Source of the DNA: Butyrivibrio sp. YAB3001
GTDB taxonomy: Bacteria > Bacillota > Clostridia > Lachnospirales > Lachnospiraceae
Reading direction: 5' to 3'
DNA: 64,000 nt
NCBI RefSeq assembly: GCF_900112195.1
Contig: NZ_FOKR01000010.1
Location: forward strand, 62,001 to 126,000
Below, piece by piece: positions 58,233 to 64,000 of the stretch (the stretch's first letter is position 1; each line of letters starts with the position of its first letter). Below the pieces are notes generated by a model that did no database searches, was not told the origin of the DNA, and saw nothing but the letters and a program-made list of their open reading frames with translations. A program made the position numbers and the translations under genes.

Positions 58233-58258
58233 TTCTCTCCATCCTATCTTTTTCGACC

Positions 58259-58369
58259 AGTATGAAGACTTCAGATTTGAAATATACTAAGATGTAAAAA
58301 GCCGTGACTAATAAGCCACGGCCAAAGATAATCAGATATTTATCTATCACAAACCGAGGTCTTCATACT
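58259..58369. repeat. Nested inverted repeats around a terminator
   Basis: Outer 11-bp perfect arms AGTATGAAGAC (58259-58269) and GTCTTCATACT (58359-58369), 111 bp end to end. Inside, GCCGTG/CACGGC (58301-58322) followed by TTTTTAC on the minus strand forms a terminator. No target-site duplication seen. Confidence 0.55.
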
Positions 58370-58524
58370 ATATTCACTTACAATACTTATTCTTTTTACA
58401 CTCATCATGAATACCTCGCTTTCTTTAAGATTTTTGAACTAAAAACAGTATATCAACAGTATCTACTGCATTCAATACGTTTGTTCAGATTTTTTCGAAA
58501 TTTTCTATTAAAATCTACACTCAC

Positions 58525-58657
58525 TTATCCGAACAACTTCTTCGCTGTGTTTTCCAATTCTTTGCGCTCCTGATAAGAATCATAGCCACTTTCCTTGTCA
58601 TCAATGCCTTTAACAATATCCATCGAAAGGCGCCCATCATGATTACAGTAAAAGAAA
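58525..58657 (-). pseudogene. 3' remnant of an XRE/superoxide-reductase-like gene
   Basis: The frame FFYCNHDGRLSMDIVKGIDD, then KESGYDSYQERKELENTAK and a short end, matches the C-terminus of the intact gene at 62137-62814 (FFYCNKDGLFSIDVVKGIDD...QERRELEKTA). All upstream domains are missing. It points to a second, lost copy of this regulator 4 kb away. Confidence 0.75.
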
Positions 58658-58736
58658 AGCAGGCCCACCCTTTTCACGGATAATGACCTGCTATACACTG
58701 ATTTTGGCCTGTTTTATTCCCCACAATCCATTCCCC

Positions 58737-59480
58737 CTACTGTGCCAGTTTTAAGAACTTCTTGTCATTCATCTGTTCATTCGTAATATACTTCCCATCA
58801 CAGAATAGCGAATAAGTTGTGATCGGCGTCGGTGCATTCTGAGCATCATTCCTACTCTCGATCTTCATAGCTCTGAATGGAATGCCATTGTTCTTGGCTG
58901 TCTCTTCCAGCACAGGTACATACTTCGCATTGAACGGACACTGGTTCGTATAGTAAAGAACATATCCTTCCTCATCTATGTGCGGATGCTTAGCACACTC
59001 TTTGAACATCGGCTTCTCGGCCCCTTTCTCAAAGGGCAGATACCATAACTGTATGCCGTTATCCGCTTCATCACACACTTCAAAGCCTTTATATTTCAGG
59101 AATTTCGGATCAGCCAGAAATGGCTTTTTCTTTGCTGCAGCAAGAATGCAAAGTCCTTTCTTTCCCTTCTCCTTGCTGTCTTTGATGCATTCGGAAAGCA
59201 GGTCGCTTGAATATCCATGACCTTTGAAAGAACCGGAAACCCATAGGCAGTCTATATACATATACCCAGGTGCTTCGATTGGATTCCATGCATGCTCTGC
59301 CGGAATATATTCTATGAAGCATTTCCCGCGCTCCACACTTTTTAAGAATACAAGCCCCTCATCAAATCTGTCCGCAAGCCACGCCTTCTTTGAAGATACC
59401 TGTACATCTTTATTGTTGGATATGGCACAGCAGATATGCTCCTCTTCCAGATTCTCTTTTGTAACCCTGATATACTCCAT
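58737..59480 (-). CDS. YoaP-like GNAT acetyltransferase
   Basis: 247 residues. N-terminal GNAT domain (about 1-140) with YMYIDCLWVSGSFKGHGYSS as the acetyl-CoA loop region, then a C-terminal domain (about 170-247) with CPFNAKYVPVLEETAKNNGI, as in YoaP proteins (a thioredoxin-like or glutaredoxin-like appendage). Role unknown. GGAGGAGAGGG precedes the ATG and overlaps the end of the TIGR04076-like gene, 12 bp upstream on the same strand, so the two are an operon. Confidence 0.87.
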   Translation of the reverse strand: MEYIRVTKENLEEEHICCAISNNKDVQVSSKKAWLADRFDEGLVFLKSVERGKCFIEYIPAEHAWNPIEAPGYMYIDCLWVSGSFKGHGYSSDLLSECIKDSKEKGKKGLCILAAAKKKPFLADPKFLKYKGFEVCDEADNGIQLWYLPFEKGAEKPMFKECAKHPHIDEEGYVLYYTNQCPFNAKYVPVLEETAKNNGIPFRAMKIESRNDAQNAPTPITTYSLFCDGKYITNEQMNDKKFLKLAQ

Positions 59481-59492
59481 AGCCCTCTCCTC

Positions 59493-59906
59493 CTACTCTC
59501 TCCGTTCCACTTCGGTCGGCGCAGAGCAATCGTCCCCCGGACGATTTGCGCCCTCCGGATCTTTCCAATATCCACCCTTATGGAAGTTCTCATTCCCTAG
59601 AGGTTTTGCTGTCAACCGGAACATAACGCAGCCATCCGGGCAAACAACAGTTTTCGTGTACTTGCTGTCTCCACCAAGGTTTTCAAGATCTCCGCCGCTT
59701 CGAACAGCCTCCATCAACGGATACAGCATCATCATGGTTTTGGAACAGATTCCGTATCCACCTTTGTTTACCGGGCATCCGTATGTGCAGGTGTATGTAT
59801 CGCCTATCTCTTCTCCGTTACGGCAGTACCGTTCTGTGTGATCTCCCCTGAGAAAGCCTGTCACTTCAACCGTAAACTCATACTCTTCATCAAACCACTT
59901 CTTCAT
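59493..59906 (-). CDS. TIGR04076-family protein
   Basis: 137 residues, soluble, with conserved cysteines (TCTYGCPVNKGGYGICSK and VVCPDGCVMFRLTAKP). The pattern fits the TIGR04076 family, small Cys-containing proteins of unknown role often near redox or ferredoxin genes. AAAGGAG precedes the ATG. It leads a two-gene operon with the YoaP-like acetyltransferase. Base composition here is richer in G+C than most of the window. Confidence 0.78.
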   Translation of the reverse strand: MKKWFDEEYEFTVEVTGFLRGDHTERYCRNGEEIGDTYTCTYGCPVNKGGYGICSKTMMMLYPLMEAVRSGGDLENLGGDSKYTKTVVCPDGCVMFRLTAKPLGNENFHKGGYWKDPEGANRPGDDCSAPTEVERRE

Positions 59907-59990
59907 CGTCAGCTCTCCTTTCTGATCGGATGCCGGATCACTGTATTCATTTCCTCCGACTGAACTTTTCTCGCATCAGATAGATAAATC

Positions 59991-60491
59991 TCATGCTCTT
60001 TCCCCCATATAATCCTTAAGTTCTTTGACCTCACAGCCCTTTTTCGCATAGTATGCGTACATTTCATCCATCTTTTTCAGGTCATAGCTTGTAACACAAT
60101 CGGATATCACGTGAACGCTATATCCTGCCTTTGTCATATTGAAGCATGTGGACTTTACGCAGCCTGTGGCATCCGCACCGGCAACAAAGAACTCATCAAT
60201 TCCATTCTTTTCAATGAACTCTGCAAATTCCCCACTCGTAAGCGCATTTGCTTTCGTCTTTACAAAGATATTATCGGATAACACCTTCATTTCATGAACC
60301 AGCTCAGCCCCTTTTGTGTCCGGCTTAAAGGTTCTGGTTCCCGGCGACAGATTATTATGCTTGATATAGATGATCTGCATATTCTCTGCCACAGCCCAGT
60401 CGATAGCCTGATTGATCCGATCAATGATCTTTCTGTAATTCTTTGTAATGTCATTTTGAATGTCAATCACCATCAGTGCTTTGTTTCCCAT
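59991..60491 (-). CDS. Isochorismatase-like cysteine hydrolase
   Basis: 166 residues. Triad residues visible: Asp in MVIDIQND, Lys in FVKTKANAL, Cys in ADATGCVKSTCFN, with the cis-peptide context FVAGADA. Enzymes of this fold hydrolyse amides such as nicotinamide, ureidosuccinate or isochorismate; the exact substrate is unclear. The frame is open 18 codons further, but AAGGAAGGGAAAG before the ATG at 60491 fixes the start. Single gene. Confidence 0.88.
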   Translation of the reverse strand: MGNKALMVIDIQNDITKNYRKIIDRINQAIDWAVAENMQIIYIKHNNLSPGTRTFKPDTKGAELVHEMKVLSDNIFVKTKANALTSGEFAEFIEKNGIDEFFVAGADATGCVKSTCFNMTKAGYSVHVISDCVTSYDLKKMDEMYAYYAKKGCEVKELKDYMGERA

Positions 60492-60600
60492 GTTTCTTTC
60501 CCTTCCTTTCAAAAGCTCCGCATGGCTACGCTTCGCTCCCGCCATGCTCCAAACATTCGCAATCCGCGCTATTGCGCTACTTGCTCATGTTTGAGCGTTC

Positions 60601-60651
60601 GTCAAGGTCATGTGCCTGCTCGTGCAAGCACGACAGTCTCATGACTTTGAC
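60601..60651. repeat. 12-bp inverted repeat with inner hairpin, GC-rich
   Basis: GTCAAGGTCATG and CATGACTTTGAC (one G-T pair) around an inner CGTGC-AA-GCACG. It overlaps the 3' end of the WYL fragment. A second GC-rich hairpin (CATGGC/GCCATG) lies at about 60525-60545. Confidence 0.5.
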
Positions 60652-60845
60652 TCACTGCTTCTTGCATATTTTTTCGCCATATCACAGGCGATTTCATAAA
60701 GCTTTTCCCTGATAGACTCCGGTTCGATTACAGTCACCTTATCCCTGCAGGAAAGCATCCATGATATCAGGCCTTCATCGTCCGCATATTCATGTTCAAA
60801 AAGGAGTGATCCATACCTGATGCCTGTTATTATATTTGACATCAC
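60639..60845 (-). pseudogene. C-terminal fragment of a WYL-domain regulator
   Basis: Sixty-eight codons: LLFEHEYADDEGLISWMLSC, then RDKVTVIEPESIREKLYEIACDMAKKY-x-end. This is the typical tail of WYL/YafY-type regulators (the segment after the WYL fold). The DNA-binding HTH and most of WYL are absent. Its ATG abuts the stop of the GNAT gene at 60846, so it might still be translated. A decayed regulator. Confidence 0.7.
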
Positions 60846-61361
60846 TTAAATATCTTCGCGGTAAATAACTGAAACATGAGTGATTTCATTTGCTTCACCC
60901 GGATACTCTTTGTCAAAATGCATACCGATTGCTTCAGCGGTTTTGATGGAAGGTATATTTGTGTACTTGCAATACGAATACAATGCCGGATAAACTGTGT
61001 TCTGAAACGCCCAACTTCGCACGGCTGCAGCAGCTTCTTTTGCATACCCCCTGCACTGGCAGTCACGCCTTATGTGATAGCCTATTTCAGGCAGCATCTC
61101 TCCATCGATATTCTGAAGAGTTAAACCACAATCTCCGATCATTTCACCGGTTTCTTTCATACATACAGCCCACAGGCCGAATCCATTTTCTTCATAGCGT
61201 TTCATATTACGCTTTATCCATTCCCTAACTCTTTTTTCATCAAAAGAATATGGATAGTGCTGCATGATATCGGAATCCGCCAAAACCACATATAAAGCAT
61301 CAAAATCATCCATATTCATTTCGCGTAAGAAAAGTCTCTCTGTTTCAAGAATCACTTTCAT
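60846..61361 (-). CDS. RimJ/RimL-type GNAT acetyltransferase
   Basis: 171 residues: LETERLFLREMNMDDFDALYVVL, GLWAVCMKETGEMIGDCGLTLQ, then the acetyl-CoA region RRDCQCRGYAKEAAAAVRSWAF and NIPSIKTAEAIGMHFDKEY. Complete and in frame. GGAGGTGACGAAATTAT gives a good ribosome binding site, which lies in the tail of the CAT-like remnant upstream. Substrate unknown; members acetylate protein N-termini, amines or drugs. Confidence 0.88.
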   Translation of the reverse strand: MKVILETERLFLREMNMDDFDALYVVLADSDIMQHYPYSFDEKRVREWIKRNMKRYEENGFGLWAVCMKETGEMIGDCGLTLQNIDGEMLPEIGYHIRRDCQCRGYAKEAAAAVRSWAFQNTVYPALYSYCKYTNIPSIKTAEAIGMHFDKEYPGEANEITHVSVIYREDI

Positions 61362-61370
61362 ATAATTTCG

Positions 61371-61562
61371 TCACCTCCGTTGTTTTTCGTTGCAGAACGC
61401 ATCCACCTCTTTTTCCAATAATCGAAAGACATTTGCAACCAGATATCCGTCCGCTATCGCATGATTCATAAGAACCGAGACCGGCATCATCAGTCTGTCA
61501 TTTTCATCCCTATATCTCCCCCAATTAACGATTGGTAGAAAATAGAGCAAACCCTGGTCCCA
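61371..61562 (-). pseudogene. 3' remnant of a chloramphenicol-acetyltransferase-like gene
   Basis: The frame WDQGLLYFLPIVNWGRYRDE, then NDRLMMPVSVLMNHAIADGYL, ends VANVFRLLEKEVDAFCNEKQ-RR-stop. This is the C-terminal third of type-A chloramphenicol acetyltransferase-like proteins, with the catalytic histidine context NHAIADGY (usually HHA-x-DG-x). The N-terminal two thirds are gone, joined instead to a foreign small gene in another frame. Confidence 0.75.
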
Positions 61563-61660
61563 TCAAACCTGGCCTGATTATGAATTATATAACTCTGTCC
61601 GATTATTATCATCATGATAATAGCAATAATTGCTATTAATATATCTTTCTTTCTATTCAT
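61490..61660 (-). CDS. Small membrane peptide, 3' end fused out of frame into the CAT-like remnant
   Basis: AGGAGTGGC before the ATG opens MNRKKDILIAIIAIIMMIII, a membrane helix, then GQSYIIHNQARFDG. From about 61560 it overlaps the CAT-like remnant in a different frame and stops after 56 codons. Probably the truncated start of a former membrane protein gene, now joined to another gene by deletion. Confidence 0.4.
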   Translation of the reverse strand: MNRKKDILIAIIAIIMMIIIGQSYIIHNQARFDGTRVCSIFYQSLIGGDIGMKMTD

Positions 61661-61678
61661 GCCACTCCTGTTTTCATT

Positions 61679-61759
61679 CTAATATGTCAAAAGCCATATG
61701 GTACATATCCCTGGAATCAATACCACACCCATTGAATTTATTTCATGTTGCTTCTCCAT
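61679..61759 (-). CDS. Very small membrane peptide (26 codons)
   Basis: GGAGGAAACTGAG followed by ATG opens MEKQHEINSMGVVLIPGICT, ending IWLLTY. It has one short hydrophobic span and a strong ribosome binding site, and lies 18 bp before the next small membrane peptide. It could be a real tiny protein or another truncated gene start. Unrecognised. Confidence 0.35.
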   Translation of the reverse strand: MEKQHEINSMGVVLIPGICTIWLLTY

Positions 61760-61812
61760 CTCAGTTTCCTCCTATATTGTATCTCTTTTATTTAATATGC
61801 ATATTCTTATAG

Positions 61813-62019
61813 CTACTCAATAATTTTCTCAGGCCATTTACATATCCCAACCTCAAGAGCACGTTCTTCTTTAAGGTGAAAATCTGCATATTTGCAGTAC
61901 CAACAGCCTTGTATTGAGGGTATGGCATCCTCTCTTGGTGTATATGCAGGACAGATATCCTCCGGCCAGACGCTTCCATCTCTTTTGGGTACTTCATATC
62001 TATTTGAATTTATTTCCAT
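61813..62019 (-). CDS. Small cysteine-containing conserved protein
   Basis: 68 residues, soluble. Cysteines at DICPAYTP, GCWYCKYADF and GICKWPEKI could bind metal. The pattern recurs among uncharacterised Lachnospiraceae proteins in my recollection, but I cannot name a family. AGGAGG lies 12 bases before the ATG. A longer overlapping frame in another register has no comparable start signal and is ignored. Confidence 0.55.
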   Translation of the reverse strand: MEINSNRYEVPKRDGSVWPEDICPAYTPREDAIPSIQGCWYCKYADFHLKEERALEVGICKWPEKIIE

Positions 62020-62085
62020 TTACCGCTCTTTCCTCCTCATAAATAGCACTTACTTCTTTGCTCATATACAATCTAACACGCAAAG

Positions 62086-62124
62086 AAAAGCAGGCCTTAG
62101 CGTACACCGCATTAGGCCTGTTTT
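62086..62124 (-). terminator. Terminator of the XRE/SOR-like gene
   Basis: Arms GCAGGCCT and AGGCCTG(T) with an A-run and T-run outside, 12 bp after the stop. Confidence 0.85.
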
Positions 62125-62136
62125 GCACTGCATTCA

Positions 62137-62814
62137 CTAATTCCGCGAGAATAGCATATCCGCTGTCTTTTCCAGTTCGCGTCTTTCCTGCGTATCATCG
62201 TATGATTTTTCCCTGTCATCAATGCCCTTAACCACATCTATAGAAAAGAGTCCGTCTTTATTGCAGTAGAAAAAGATTTTCTTTATCCCGGAAACTTTAA
62301 AATGCGCCTCGGCATTTCCTTCAGGATAGAGCTTCACCATTTGGATGCTGTCCGTGGATGTGGCTGCAATAAATGAAATGTAATGGAGCTTGGTCATCTC
62401 GTGATCAATCCTGACATAGTACTCATCCTCAATACGTTCTATGAAGATCATATGGTTTTCATCTGAGTTTTCTGCCTCTTCCGGAAGGAGCTGTACTCCA
62501 TGGCACTGTATGACAGCATCACCCATGGCATGTACAGCATTCCCGCAGATGGGACATACATAAAACTTGGACCTGAGCATATTTGCAGATACGTTTTCGT
62601 TCTTTATCCTGTTTCCTGAGATCAGTTCTGTAACCGAAATCTGAAAAGCATCAGCGATAGGCTCTAAAAGAGCTATGTCAGGATATCCTTTTCCGTTTTC
62701 CCATTTACTGACTGTTTTATCGGTCACTCCAAGATGATCGGCAAGCTGAAGTTGTGTCATGTGCTTCTGCTTACGCATCTCCTTTATCACATCACCTGTT
62801 ACATACTGGTTCAT
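62137..62814 (-). CDS. XRE regulator fused to a superoxide-reductase (desulfoferrodoxin)-like domain
   Basis: 225 residues. HTH (about 5-62; MTQLQLADHLGVTDKTVSKW), a zinc-knuckle-like piece (CPICG near 87-91 with C104), then a domain resembling superoxide reductase: E-N-H at 119-121, H138 and H144 in HEMTKLHYI, C184 in FFYCNKDGLF. These align with the iron ligands of superoxide reductase except the last His, which is Asp187 here. Probably an iron- or redox-sensing repressor, not an enzyme. GGAGGCTGATT before the ATG at 62814 fixes the start. A remnant copy lies at 58525. Confidence 0.82.
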   Translation of the reverse strand: MNQYVTGDVIKEMRKQKHMTQLQLADHLGVTDKTVSKWENGKGYPDIALLEPIADAFQISVTELISGNRIKNENVSANMLRSKFYVCPICGNAVHAMGDAVIQCHGVQLLPEEAENSDENHMIFIERIEDEYYVRIDHEMTKLHYISFIAATSTDSIQMVKLYPEGNAEAHFKVSGIKKIFFYCNKDGLFSIDVVKGIDDREKSYDDTQERRELEKTADMLFSRN

Positions 62815-62954
62815 AATCAGCCTCCTCATCAGTACATTTAAAACATCTAATGTAATGATATATCGGAGCTTTCATTTTAACCATCCACGGAAAGTAGAGT
62901 ACTGCGGCTAAAAAATTTCACGTAACATCGCATTTAAGTGCCTCAATTATACTG

Positions 62955-63056
62955 TCATTTCGGATCCTTGCTGTCCAAAAGCAGATCAGCTATAGCACAC
63001 AGGATTCCCCCGATTATTCCGATAATTCCCAAAACAAATCTTGCAGTATCCGTCAT
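62955..63056 (-). CDS. Small single-span membrane peptide
   Basis: GGAGGAGTACAAAAA then ATG opens 33 codons: MTDTARFVLGIIGIIGGILC, then AIADLLLDSKDPK. One membrane helix and a charged end. The sequence resembles the N-terminal helix of larger DUF-type membrane proteins, so it may be a truncated start, yet its ribosome binding site is intact. Encoded 19 bp after the AAC(3)-like gene on the same strand. Confidence 0.5.
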   Translation of the reverse strand: MTDTARFVLGIIGIIGGILCAIADLLLDSKDPK

Positions 63057-63075
63057 TTTTTGTACTCCTCCAAAA

Positions 63076-63828
63076 TCATCTCCGTAACCCCCATAGTCCA
63101 TATGGATCGCGCTTTAATTCTTTTTCATATAAAGAAACTACTGACCATATATCAAAAAACATCACCTTACAAGGACCGATAAACGCTTCTTTTATAAGTT
63201 TTTTTTCATAGGCCATATCCTGTATCTTGTACCATGCCTTCACCGGCGGGTGCCCGGCTTCTATCATCCACTTATCTGGCGGATAGATTTTACAAATTTC
63301 TTCTGACGGAGCATAGATATCATTTATATCATCCGGGGTTATTCCTTCCACATAGTGCATTGCCGTAAGCTTGTAAATATCAACTCCCAGTAAAAGTGCT
63401 TTCCCACCATTATGAATCGGATAATCCAACCCGCCACTTAGTGCTTCCCCGCCATGTTTACCCCATCCGGACGTACTTATAGTGTCTGCTCCGGTATAAG
63501 TGTCAGGAAGCTTTCTGAAAGTATCAGCCACAACACCCATCGCCGTTTTTTCAGCATCAGCCTCCAATATCTTTATCTTAACAGTAATCCCCAGCTTCTT
63601 ATCTTCCTCTGAGAGATCCAACTCTTTACTCAGCCTGAGTGCAGGCATAAAGATACTGCCCTCTTCAGTAACCAGTTCTTTTAATGTATCTATGACTGTC
63701 TCTGCACCACCTTCAAGTTCTCCAAAACTGCTAAGTGAAGAATGCACTTCCAAAGTCATTCCTTTTTCAATTCCAAGCTTTTGCAATGCCGACTTTAGTT
63801 CCTCTTTAGTTATAGTTCGTTTGCTCAA
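63076..63828 (-). CDS. AAC(3)-family aminoglycoside N-acetyltransferase-like protein
   Basis: 250 residues of the antibiotic N-acetyltransferase (AAC(3)/YokD) fold: GMTLEVHSSLSSFG near the start, GSIFMPALRLS, AMGVVADTFRKLPDT, GGKALLLGVDIYKLTAMHYVE. Many chromosomal members do not give aminoglycoside resistance, so the natural substrate is uncertain. The start is TTG at 63828, with GGAGG five bases before it; no ATG is better placed. In an accessory zone with several acetyltransferases. Confidence 0.88.
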   Translation of the reverse strand: MSKRTITKEELKSALQKLGIEKGMTLEVHSSLSSFGELEGGAETVIDTLKELVTEEGSIFMPALRLSKELDLSEEDKKLGITVKIKILEADAEKTAMGVVADTFRKLPDTYTGADTISTSGWGKHGGEALSGGLDYPIHNGGKALLLGVDIYKLTAMHYVEGITPDDINDIYAPSEEICKIYPPDKWMIEAGHPPVKAWYKIQDMAYEKKLIKEAFIGPCKVMFFDIWSVVSLYEKELKRDPYGLWGLRR

Positions 63829-63837
63829 AGTGACCTC

Positions 63838-63960
63838 CTACTTCCATGTGTCAAAGAAAAACAAACTAATAAAAGAAAGACAGCACCCAGCGTATTTTGT
63901 TTCTCCGATTCTATCATTTGCCCATTTAAGCATGTTATCAATCAAATTGTTTTTCATCAT
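63838..63960 (-). pseudogene. Truncated gene start before the AAC(3)-like gene
   Basis: GAGGTAGGTC then ATG opens 40 codons: MMKNNLIDNMLKWANDRIGE, then TKYAGCCLSFISLFFFDTWK-stop. The opening looks like the N-terminus of a longer hydrolase family (LIxxALxWAxxxxGxxxYAGxCLxF), and it breaks off after about 30 residues. I read it as a truncated gene. Confidence 0.4.
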
Positions 63961-64000
63961 GACCTACCTCAGCTTTCTTTTTTAAATATATGAGAGCAAT

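Noticed and set aside
61788..61997. 69-codon frame overlapping the small cysteine protein gene
   Set aside because: The frame starting at 62019 has the ribosome binding site and clustered cysteines typical of a real protein.

Overview
The window looks like a chromosomal segment of a fibre-degrading Lachnospiraceae bacterium, most likely Butyrivibrio or Pseudobutyrivibrio. The DNA is AT-rich. Ribosome binding sites are strong (AGGAGG type). There are two GH10 xylanases, one cytoplasmic and one secreted with many domains, plus GH3 and GH2 enzymes, several esterases, a glucuronate branch (uxuA, uxuB), three GGDEF proteins and a perfect CIRCE heat-shock operator. The genus is inferred from gene content and family resemblance, not from a marker gene. 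No rRNA, tRNA, CRISPR array, phage or intact insertion sequence was seen.

Layout. 1-9 kb: an ABC exporter operon running off the left edge, an M13 peptidase lipoprotein, a methyltransferase behind a leader-peptide region that looks like an attenuator, dtd, and a second ABC exporter with a palindromic operator on its -10 box. 9-13 kb: a cytoplasmic GH10-esterase fusion and a sodium:alanine-type symporter. 13-18 kb: an operon with a membrane-anchored thioredoxin, a clostripain-like protease and KtrB/KtrA. 18-24 kb: uxuA-uxuB, an esterase, AlkD and a lipoprotein CE1 esterase. 24-31 kb: a UvrD-like helicase, a UBA/DUF4342 protein, a J-domain protein, a GH3 enzyme and Hsp20. 31-46 kb: lipoproteins, c-di-GMP proteins, a CAAX-type protease, enolase, and an operon with a second UBA/DUF4342 protein and a two-component system. 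46-53 kb: GH2 and the large secreted xylanase-esterase. 53-64 kb: an accessory zone of small regulators, acetyltransferases, redox proteins and at least six degraded genes.

How it fits together. The secreted enzyme (GH10, CBM13-like, CBM2-like, CE1) and the lipoprotein CE1 esterase would attack acetylated or feruloylated xylan outside the cell. The cytoplasmic GH10-esterase, GH3 and GH2 enzymes would finish imported oligosaccharides, and UxuB/UxuA would handle uronic acid side groups.

The least expected signals are regulatory. They include two coupled leader peptides with mutually exclusive hairpins before a methyltransferase; five consecutive 11-bp AGAT units before the UBA/two-component operon; a nine-G run at the expected -35 position of an EAL-GGDEF gene; a 14-bp inverted repeat covering the uxuA ribosome binding site; and an XRE regulator whose C-terminal half resembles superoxide reductase. 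All functional statements come from reading the sequence and from general family knowledge. No database search was run.
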